Assembly (NCBI GenBank): GCA_035582835.1 | Contig: JAYKAV010002925.1 | Span: forward strand, 411,868 to 475,867 | DNA: 64,000 nt | Source of the DNA: Phoebastria nigripes | Taxonomy: Eukaryota > Chordata > Aves > Procellariiformes > Diomedeidae | Direction of reading: 5' to 3' | In this document: positions 55,727-64,000 of the stretch, one piece after another | How positions within the stretch are numbered: position 1 is the first letter of the stretch | How the letters are laid out: every line of letters begins with the position of its first letter | The notes under the pieces: generated by a model | Seen by the model: only the letters and a program-made list of their open reading frames with translations | Databases searched by the model: none | Told to the model about the DNA's origin: nothing | Position numbers and translations under genes: made by a program

Positions 55727-58386
55727 ATGTTCATTTTAAGTCAGGTCTTTTGATGATGATCTCACTGTTTAGCCCTTTTAGTCAGAAGTGCATTTCTATG
55801 TGTGCTGTGTGCAAAGGGGCAGTGGGATAGAAGGCAGACCCATGAAAACATGGGAAACAGATCTGTTTAGGACATTTGAGAGCATTCTTGCAATATTTTT
55901 CCTCCTGGTTTTAATCCAGCTTTAATGGAAACAAACAATGTCAGGAGAAAAAAAAAGGGGGGGGGGGGCCTAACTACATTCAAACTATCAATTCATGATG
56001 CCCTCAAAGTGAAGTCTGTGTGTTTAGTTTCTCTGAAGAACAGACTTTCCAAATACCAAAGTTGCTCCAAAAGGTGATTTATGAAGAAATCTATTTTATG
56101 AATATTTATGAAGAAAATCTCTGCCTGCTTTTGCTTCTTCATGATACAGAGAGTCTGACTCCGTTGCTTCTCTTTGTATAATTTCTTCCAGAATTGTTAG
56201 TATTACTAATAATAAGTTTATCTATTAGGATTTTGTCTGACATGCTGGAGGACTCTCAGATGTTTAGGTGTATTAATCCTTCAATAAAAACTGTCACTGA
56301 GTATATATTAGATATGTCCTTTTTTCTGATTTGTCTGGCTTTGGAATTGAAATAGTAATTTTAATGATGAACAGATACACCCTCGAGTTTCTTGAATTTT
56401 ATGTAGAAGCTATGTGACTACAGGGGAGTAATTTTAATCCTATGAGTTCTTCTAATTTCCCTTCTCAAGTCAACACTGGCTAGGTCTAAACTGTGGAACA
56501 GCAATGCCTCAGGAATATTTCCCATTGTCTTGATCTGCACAAATATCTCGGTTAAATTTGGACTCACTTTTTTTCTTCTCTGCTCCACTCCTCTTCTTTG
56601 ATAAGCTTTAATTTCCTTAGGAAGCAAATACAGTTATTTTGCGTAAAATGGAGCCAAGTTGTGCTCTAGCTAAGCTGAGACTCCAGGACAGACTGTGGAG
56701 TTTACCAGTTCAATATTCTAATGGTTAAATGTAGACATAACCTTCCAGGACAATGAAGACCTTGAGNTTGTAATACCAAAAAAATCAATAAACCAAAATC
56801 AAAACAACTTAAATTCNATATTTTGTTGTTCAAAAATCTGCTAGATTCTCTTAGCAAAGACAATAAAATCCATAAAAATCACCCTCTTCTTTAATTCTCC
56901 CTTTTCTTCCCCATACCCTTAAGTCTGGCTGGGAGTAATAGTGGTGGTGTATTCTTGGATACAGTTTCAGGTTGTTCGCAGAAGCTGTGTTAAGGTTGTC
57001 ACAGCAACCCAAGGCAAGAATTACCTTGCCTTTGCAGATTCTAGCTTCAAACCAAGTATTACAGCCAAATGAGGGGAGGCTAAACTTTGTGGAAGTTTAT
57101 AAAAGCCACATGCCTATTAATTCTTCCTGTTGCTATTGACCTTCTCCACTCTAAGTGCTCAAAATCAGCAATTTCACTATAGCTAATGTAACGGCTTACT
57201 CAGTTGGCTGCAAATAATATTTACTCAGCTGGATGAAATGCACAGCTCAAAGACCAAATTAGTCTGTGAAATGTTATCCAAAGATACTTTCCTGTTCCCT
57301 AGATGTTTGATACAGAAGTAGAGACTAATGAGTCCCAAAGGCCAGACTCCCAGTCTATTATTCTTCTCTCCTAGCTCAATTAATGACTTTTTTCTTCCAG
57401 TTTATTTTTAGGGCTTATAAAATCCAGCAGTGCACATGTTTGTTCACATTCCTCAGAAACCAGAAGAATAAACAAATATTACAGCTCTGTGTATTTCTTT
57501 ACCAATAAAACAAACCAANCCCCCCAAAAATCCAGTTATCTTGAAGTTCTCCATTCAGCAATCACAGAGTTAACACCTTTGGGCATAGCTCTCTTGCTCC
57601 TCCTTAGTTATCTTTCCTTCAATGCACATGTCCGGGTTTCCCCCATATAGCTCTGTTCCCTAGGTATATACTGAGCCTGATTCTTATCCGGTTTCAGCTA
57701 GATTTGTTTACACATCTATGGCAGTGTAGAAAGATNTTAAAGTGAATGGGAAAGGTTCTTTAAGCAGTGTAAAGGAGCATAGTTGTAAATGAAAACATGA
57801 TCCTCTGTTATCGTACAGATGACTTTATCTCACAAAGATAATCCACATAAAGAAATCCAAAATAGTACAGATGGCAGATTTTTCAAATGAAATCTAATTT
57901 CCTCTCAGAAAGAGGCCATAGTCCTTGTGGCTCTATTCGTTTAAAAGCAGAAACTGACTCCACCACATTTCCTTCCCCTGAAAAACACTTGAATTTCCTT
58001 TTTCATTTAGTTGTTTGGTTTTTTGGGGTTTGGTTTTTTTTTGGGGGGAGGGGGTACACTGACATTCTGCTAGGCAGTGATTGAGTCACTAACACATATG
58101 CAAGAGCGAAATGTTACATCTATACTCATGCATATACATATATGCTTGCCTTACCTCAAAGCTGGCACTTTGACATTTATTTTAGTTTTAGTAAGGTTAG
58201 CTTACTGCCTGTATTGATCTCTTCCCTGTGATATGCTCCAAGGATTGCATTGTCTCCTCCACTATTCCACTGTTCAGAGCAACAGTCACTTGCTGATTTG
58301 AAAGAGCTTAAAGTCCTTCATCTTGTAGACACTGTAGCAGAAAAGAGCTATTAGATGACAGATGGTGAGTCTCTACATAAAAAAGT

Positions 58387-58388
<2 letters not shown>
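55727..58388. other. Unique non-coding DNA
   Basis: No gene or recognised transposon. Two low-complexity spots occur: A9 directly followed by G12 at 55948-55968, and a T/G-rich stretch at 58009-58054 with runs of four, six and five G that might form a quadruplex. ORFs are below 75 codons and featureless. Confidence 0.5.
55948..55968. repeat. A9G12 homopolymer junction
   Basis: Nine A (55948-55956) abut twelve G (55957-55968), a short pure-purine tract prone to slippage and miscalling. Confidence 0.9.

Positions 58389-58444
<56 letters not shown>
58389..58444. repeat. Poly(T) tract, 56 uninterrupted T
   Basis: A clean run of 56 T between AAAAAAGTAA and ATTCTAGAATT. The flanks show no retrocopy. 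The length may be unreliable for technical reasons. Confidence 0.95.
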
Positions 58445-58446
<2 letters not shown>

Positions 58447-59230
58447 TCTAGAATTTTCTTCTGCGGTTTGATTGTAGTAGGGAACAAGAAATTTAAATTT
58501 CCTCTGGAAGTATGAACATTGCTATATAAATAAATAAATAAAAAGTGCAGTTTGCACATAAGGTCTGTCTTCTGTACATCTGTGTTCCGCAGGTGCTTTC
58601 CCACATTAAGAGAGACTTGACAGTTTTCTGTTTCTTGGTCAATGATACTTATACTACAATAAGGTCACAATGGTATCTGGAGAGATGTTGAGCAGGTATC
58701 CTAATCAGATATCCGACTTTGCAGTAAATAAGAAGGAATTAATCTGTTTTCTTCTCTTCAGAACAGCAGAATATTTTTAAAATAAAATGTTTATGCACAG
58801 ACTGGAAGGGAAAGAATACAATCTGCATTCTTTAATCCTTTGAATTTGAATGAGAAATGAAGTTATAATTGTCAGAAAATTTCATTTGTACCATGTAATT
58901 TACAAAATTTTAAAGGGAAAATGGATTGTTGTACAGGCACCCAAAATCTTGATCATGAGGATTCATCAGTTTGAGCTCATGAAAGGAACAGACTAGTAAC
59001 AAGGCATTGGGTTCATCTCACCCTTGATGTAAAAGAGAGAGAAATGGTTTCTCATTTAAAGAAAGACAAAGTAAGTACTACACAGTAATGCAATCCATAC
59101 ATGTTTTCAGTCATAATAGTATATGAAACTTTCTTGATTACGGTCATTGCAAGCAATCTCAACATTAAATCCTATTCTTAATCAAGCTCTATATTAAAAA
59201 TAGTTAGGTTTTAGACCCACAGTTCTTATT
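58445..59230. other. Unique AT-rich non-coding DNA
   Basis: It contains a (TAAA)n microsatellite at 58524-58544. Nothing else is recognised. Confidence 0.5.
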
Positions 59231-59960
59231 GAAAGCCTGTTCTAGCATCTCACTGGTTGGTTAATTTGAAACCTTCCCTAATTTCCAGACTAAATATATT
59301 CACGGACACTTAACGTCTATTTATTTTCCTGAGATAGTCTAGTAGGTTAAATAGCTCCTAGTGGTAAGCTCTCCTTCTGATGCTTGCCTTGTATTTCTTG
59401 AGAGCAATCTTATCTCCTCCCAGTTTTATTTTTATTTGTATTTTTTTATTAAGCTAACAAACTAGGCTGCTTTAGGTTGTCACTATAAATGACACCCTTA
59501 TGGAAAACCTGATGTCTATCCTTGTTGTTGCCGTTGTGACCAGGGTGAAGAGCAGAGATATGTGAGCAGCTTTTAATTAGATAGCTTGAATGTGGGTAGC
59601 AGTCTTGACAGTAATTTAGCCCACACCAAACTATTTATTGTTGGGACTGTTGACAGTACCCAAGCTTGCTAGGTTAAAGCTAGTATTCCTACACAGCACT
59701 CCATCGTCTTCTGTGACTGCAGTTTAGAGGTAACTTCGGCTTCTTCTCATAAGATCAGGGTGCTGTTCCTCTGAGCATCCTAATAGCCCTTCCTTGAAAN
59801 CAGTACAACCTGGGTGAATCTTTCTTGAACGTAAGTGTCCGGAGTTTCAAAAAATATTCTTGAGAAGTACAGCTAAGATGGCATTAATATGTTCCCACTT
59901 CCATTGAAGATGCTTCTGCTATAACATCTACATTTTCGTGGCCACATCCTTTTGAATCTT
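59231..59960 (-). mobile_element. Ancient diverged CR1, minus strand, with an interruption
   Basis: Several phrases match reverse-complemented CR1 of deep age. They are GCCTGTTCTAGCATCTCAC followed by CCCTAATTTCCAGACTAAAT, then GAGAGCAATCTTATCTCCTC, GAGCATCCTAATAGCCCTTC, GTGAATCTTTCTTGAACG and AAGATGGCATTAATATGTTC. They appear in the expected order. However, about 59480-59740 is largely unalignable and includes text unlike CR1, so an insertion or heavy decay lies inside. No frame survives. Limits are approximate. Confidence 0.72.
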
Positions 59961-60217
59961 TATATTACTTTGTCATTTCCCAGTATCGAGCTATTGTTTA
60001 AAGCAAAAATCCTTAGCAAAATATTAATGAGTTTTCATTCTTGTGTTAATAAGTTTGATGATGCTTCTGTTGCTGCCATGCTTGAGGTTACCCAGATCTT
60101 TCTTGTTTGTTAGTCCATTCTTACCCTGCTTTGGCAGACAGCTTTGTTTTACTGGCAGATTTCATTAGCACTTTTCCAAACTTCATGTTGCAGTCAGTAA
60201 TGAAAAATTAAGCAGTT

Positions 60218-60420
60218 GTAAGAACAGAAGAAATACCTTACTGAGTCAGACCAGTGGTCTGTCTAGCCCAGTGTTATGCCTCTAGCAGTGGCAGTAGGAC
60301 ACGATAGCATTTAGGGAGCACGTGTGCATCTCAATACCGCCTGTGGTCCATGCCAGAACTAAAACTAACGCCTCCCTCCAGGCTGATCCTATTCCTGTCC
60401 AAAGCAGCTTATGTATTCCA
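60218..60420 (-). mobile_element. Ancient interspersed repeat, probably a CR1-clade LINE 3' end
   Basis: The sequence GTAAGAACAGAAGAAATACC, then TGAGTCAGACCAGTGGTCTG and TCTAGCCCAGTGTTATGCCT resembles a widespread amniote repeat beginning with AAGAACATAAGAAC units, best known to me from turtles and crocodilians. The leading AAGAACA-type unit would be the reverse complement of a 3' tail, hence minus orientation. This is recalled family resemblance, not an alignment. Confidence 0.55.
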
Positions 60421-61789
60421 AACTTCCAATTCTTCTGTGCATTCCTAATTTTTTCTCTCTAACTAGTAATTTCCCATGTGATACTAAGAGCCATCGGCAC
60501 AGTTTGAATACAAGCTTCCATATTCCTGTTCATTTGCATGCGCTAACATATGTGCTTCTAATCCCACACAGCACATTTTAGTGTCCAAATTCTGTGAGCA
60601 ATTTTATAAATGAGCACCTTGCTTTTACTCACCACCACCATATAACCTCCTCCAGCTTTGACTCATTTAATAAGGAGGTAGTCCCCCTTTCTCTAAGAGA
60701 GCTATAAAGGTAAAGCTGCAATGAGATCTGAGAGCAGCACGCTGGGGTAACACAATACATTTCTTGTGGGCTTAAACCCAGATTTTTAGGTGCTTAAACT
60801 GGAAATGCAGATTGTTTTCTTGTACTTCTGTTTCTCCTGAGTACTCTTTCCTGTTGCAGGATCTTTTAATCGATTTCAATTTATAGGAAATTAACTGAGG
60901 ATCTGATGTGTGTTTAAAAATCACAGCTAGTCCTTAAAGAGATGACAAAACAATCTAGCCCCTCTGGAGNACCCTTCCCCTGTCACTGGGGAAATCTGTG
61001 GTTGTAGAAGAGTCACAGTGATCACTGAAAGTAACGAAGTTTATTTCTGCTTGCTTCATGCTTTGCTCTAGTTTATTTGGGTTTAACCCAAAAAGCCTTA
61101 GAAAATTGTAAGACATCATTACAGGTAATCAAAAATATTTTCTACTGTATTCACAATATTTTATGATAAAAATGGAATAGAAGTTTACTATAGCAGTATA
61201 GTTTTTAAGCTTCTGCAAGACCAGGCCAAATGCCTGTGTGTCGTGAATGGGGCCGGTCAGCACACAGGCCAGTAGAAGGCATTCCTGCTGGTATAGCTCG
61301 AGTTCATTAACACAGTAAATTTACCCTCATCATTTTTTCTTCCATCAACTTTACTGTCATGCACAATCCTCCTACTCCAAAATATATTAAAAACTCAATA
61401 AACTCAATCCATTTATGGTACATTTCATCTAGACTGTTACATAAACTTTTAGTTCCAGAAGACTTTTCATTTACCAAGAATTGTCTTGCTAACATTTATC
61501 AAAGTAAACCTTTGCTTTGGCTTTCTTAGCTTGGCTGCAGTTCACAGGTGTACTCAATTCAAACTGTTTTGTAGCAAATAGTTGCCTAATTCCCCCAGCT
61601 AAGTGTCATCATGCAGCAGATAACCATTTTTTTCATTTTTTTTTAATTATATAATTTGTTGAAAATTGAAACTGATTGCAAATATTCAATTTCCAGCTGC
61701 CTCCAAGACATGGTCAGCAAGTACCTTCGTCCAGCCCTGAAAAAAACAAGACAGACCTTAATTCTCCCATGCTGTGGGCATGACTGTCA
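60421..61789. other. Unique non-coding DNA
   Basis: No gene is supported. The final ~100 bases (61690-61789) may already be diverged LINE sequence leading into the fragment at 61790, but I cannot align them with confidence. Confidence 0.45.
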
Positions 61790-61949
61790 CCAGCTTCGAG
61801 ACCACCTGAGGAGCCTGAACATACACAGGTTCATGGGACCCAATGAGATGTACCCCAGGGTCCTGAGGGAATTGGCTGATGTAGTTACCAAGACATTCTC
61901 CATCATATTTGAAAAGTCATGGCTGTCAAGCAAAGTCCTCAGTGACTAG
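61790..61949 (+). pseudogene. CR1 ORF2 N-terminal reverse transcriptase fragment
   Basis: The end of an open frame reading from 61656 shows the CR1 reverse transcriptase entry region: [20 protein letters not shown], then [19 protein letters not shown] and a stop right after SSKVLSD, at 61947-61949. Following bases still encode the next CR1 residues (KGNIRPLFKKGKKEDPGD) after an in-frame stop and further on. The first ~45 codons of the open frame (61656-61789) are not clearly CR1. The piece is dead. Confidence 0.8.
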
Positions 61950-62259
61950 GAAAAAAGGAAACATCAGGCCCCTTTTTAAAAAGGGTAAAAAGGAGGACCC
62001 TGGAGATCTACCNACCAGTCAGCCTCACCGCCATTCCCGGTAAGATCTTGGAGCAGATCCTCCCTGAAGACATGGAAGTCAGGGAGGTGATTAAAGGCAG
62101 CCAACATGGTTTCACCAAGGGTAAATCACACCTGACTAATCTAGTGGTCTTCTACGATGCAGTGTCTGCATCAGGGGACAAGGGAAGAGCTACGATGTCA
62201 TCTACCTAGACTTCTGTAAGATCTTTGATACGGTCCCCCACAACATTCTTGCTGCTAAA

Positions 62260-62612
62260 TTGGAGAGAGATGGTTTTGACGGGTGGACTGTTAGATGGAT
62301 AAGGAACTGGATGGATGGCTGTGTCCAAAGAGTTATAGTTAATGGCTCAATATCCAAGTGGAAACCAGTAACGAGTGGTGTCTCTCTAGGGTCCGTACTG
62401 GGACCAGTACTACTTAATATCTTCATCAGTGACATAGACAGTGGGATTGCGTGCACTCTCAGCAAGTTTGCAGATGACACCAAGCTGTGTGGTGCAGTTG
62501 ATTCACTGGAGGGAAGGGGTGCCATTCAGAAGGACCTTGACAGGCTTGGGGAGTGGGCCTGTGTGAACCTTATGAAGTTCAAGAAGGTCAAGCGCAAGGT
62601 CCTGCACCCAGG
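62260..62612 (+). pseudogene. CR1 ORF2 reverse transcriptase fragment
   Basis: The open frame starts [20 protein letters not shown] and continues with [34 protein letters not shown] and the catalytic box FADDTKL (residues about 70-76). It then runs through [17 protein letters not shown] before entering non-CR1 sequence. The usual PQG of the [10 protein letters not shown] motif is replaced by SLG, a change likely to damage nucleotide binding even apart from the truncation. The upstream motif A region (about 62190-62240, CATCTACCTAGACTTCTGTA) lies in another frame because of an indel. The frame continues to a stop at 62707-62709, but the last ~32 codons are flank. There is no active product. 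Confidence 0.88.
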
Positions 62613-64000
62613 TCATTCATATGAATTCATGCTGGTGATGTGCTGTCACCTGGCTAGACCGAAACACTTACATGGAGATCATCAATGTTATGCTCTTAAT
62701 TGCACATAACGTTCATGGTGTCCGCTTTAAGAGCAGGATAAAAAGTGATGGTTTGTCCTTGACTTGAGCCACTTACTTGTTTTTCCAGTAGTCCTTAAAG
62801 CACTGCAGGGAATTTGTACATAGTGTTTATATTTGCAATAAATTTGTCCAGAACTCCACTTCATCTTTGCATAGTACTCCCTGAAACAACTGGTTTCAAA
62901 AAGTCAATAAATACCAAGACATTGCTTGATTCTATTCTTGCTTTTACCCCATTAACTGTCAGCNTGTATACTTTAGACCAGTGCAGCTTTAGCATATTCT
63001 GAGAACACGTTTTCCTTTACCTTCTGTTTCCTTTAAAACTACCTTTAATCTGATGATTATTACTTCCATCATGATTTTACTCATTACAAACAACAAGCTT
63101 CTGTCTCTATACTTATTTGGTCAGCAGGGCTTCTTTGTTCCAGTATTGTCTGGATGNCCACATTTACCTGTCATCAGATACTTCTTGTGATTTTTTTTCT
63201 AATGCTTTGGTAGAATTTGTCTTTCTGGTTTTAGCAGCTCTATTGATCTGATGTCTTTCCTTTCAGGTTTCATACTTAGAATAGCTTCTGTGCTCTATTC
63301 TTTTCTGATCATGGTCCAAAACTGACATCCATTTTGCGTCTCGTCCCACTCATCCAATGTCTAGAATATTCACATCAGGATAGACTGTGAACCTCTGTGC
63401 TTTCTCAAAATGCTGCATCTGTATTCTAAGCACCTTTTAGATACTTACATTCAGATCACTGATCTCTTTTCCTCTAATTAACTTAAAATTTCTGTGCACT
63501 GTTTCCATGGAACAACCTCGTATTGGAATGTGAGGAAATTGGGATGCTCTGCTTCCAGACTGATGCCAGGATCTCATATTCAGGATATTGGAAAGACTGA
63601 AACCAGTCCTATGAAATACAGTGCTATGACTCAGTAGCATCTGGGAGAAGGAATACATTAACTGCAAGAAAGGGTAGTCAGAGTTTGAAATGTAGCTTCA
63701 GCAATGTATGCTAAGAAAGGAAATGTTTGATTTCAAACCTGAGCAGCCCTAGCTTGTGAGCCTTAAAAAGGAGGTGGGTGGGAACCAGGACTGATCCTTT
63801 TATGTTCTCTGCATTTGATTGAGCTGCTCACCTGGGCAAGTCTCCTTCATCCAATAGGCTTGGCACAGAAACAGTTAATCAAATCAAAGTGGCCCTTAAT
63901 CTCGTTCTTACATCAGAGTAGCCCTGTGCTTCTTTTATTGTTTGCTTATTATGCAAATGTCTGGACACATTAGACAATACCATTCCTAAAATTGTTGTGA
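62613..64000. other. Unique non-coding DNA
   Basis: No repeat or gene is recognised to the right edge. The last 150 bases contain ATCAAAG, ATTGTT and the octamer ATGCAAAT (63951-63958), which could be factor sites but also occur by chance. Confidence 0.5.

Larger units (their letters stand above)
61790..62612 (+). mobile_element. CR1 LINE internal fragment, plus strand, lacking its 3' end
   Basis: The fragment covers the reverse transcriptase from its N-terminal part ([20 protein letters not shown]) through the catalytic FADD box to the KCKVLH-like segment (here [10 protein letters not shown]). Homology stops near 62612. Unlike every other CR1 in the window it has no C-terminal region, 3' UTR or octamer tail, although retrotransposition starts at the 3' end. 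A later deletion or rearrangement must have removed the 3' half. The nucleotide text corresponds to 780-1260 of the minus-strand CR1 at the left edge. Stops and frameshifts separate the pieces at 61656-61949 and 62260-62709. Confidence 0.92.

Noticed and set aside
62202..62525. 107-codon minus-strand ORF
   Set aside because: Antisense to the CR1 reverse transcriptase fragment.
1..64000. CRISPR array, operon or phage-like system
   Set aside because: There are no regularly spaced repeats and no bacterial gene organisation. All signals point to a bird nuclear genome.

Overview
The window reads as AT-rich vertebrate, specifically bird, nuclear DNA. The evidence is its repeats. There are several CR1 LINEs with the avian 8-base 3' tail (ATTCTATG)n, much older and diverged CR1 copies, and two solo LTRs of an avian endogenous retrovirus family. 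There are no bacterial-type operons, ribosome binding sites or dense coding. I found no host protein-coding exon, tRNA, rRNA or CRISPR that I can support. Apart from fragments inside CR1 elements, the open reading frames are short, lack recognisable domains and look like chance. The window is best read as a gene-poor intergenic block or part of a large intron.

Layout: a 5'-truncated CR1 on the minus strand fills 1-1260 and runs off the left edge. A second CR1 (another subfamily, minus) lies at 4017-5145, with a 20-base tandem duplication and two hairpin-forming inverted repeats in the next 1.6 kb. From 5.1 to 20.9 kb there is unique AT-rich sequence broken by a 75-base T run at 8880 and a small CpG patch at 16.56 kb. 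A plus-strand CR1 tail lies at 20861-21406. From 21.4 to 31.4 kb there is unique DNA with a T/G plus GA low-complexity block at 26.4 kb and a GC-richer patch at 27.4-27.75 kb. A solo LTR lies at 31423-31999 (AGCAG target duplication) and an ancient CR1 at 32822-33045. From 33 to 49 kb the sequence is mostly unique, with a 100-base pure-purine tract at 39119. An ancient CR1 lies at 49043-49560. A second solo LTR of the same family and orientation lies at 54108-54699 (CTGAG duplication). A plus-strand CR1 tail lies at 55304-55726, a 56-base T run at 58389, an ancient CR1 at 59231-59960 followed by another old repeat at 60218-60420, and a plus-strand CR1 reverse-transcriptase fragment without a 3' end at 61790-62612.

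No set of genes works together here. The functional content I can defend is transposon-derived: decayed CR1 reverse transcriptase, and LTR promoters that still carry TATA-like, CRE and poly(A) motifs. The most interesting non-repeat signals are three short intervals on the plus strand (28640-28683, 38851-38888, 43601-43664), each bounded by splice-site-like sequences, which could be exons of an unannotated non-coding transcript. An AT-rich block near 14.56-15.1 kb might be a conserved regulatory element. None of these can be proven from the sequence alone. I see no evidence for a previously undescribed biological system. About 70 isolated single Ns are scattered through the window and break or blur some reading frames.
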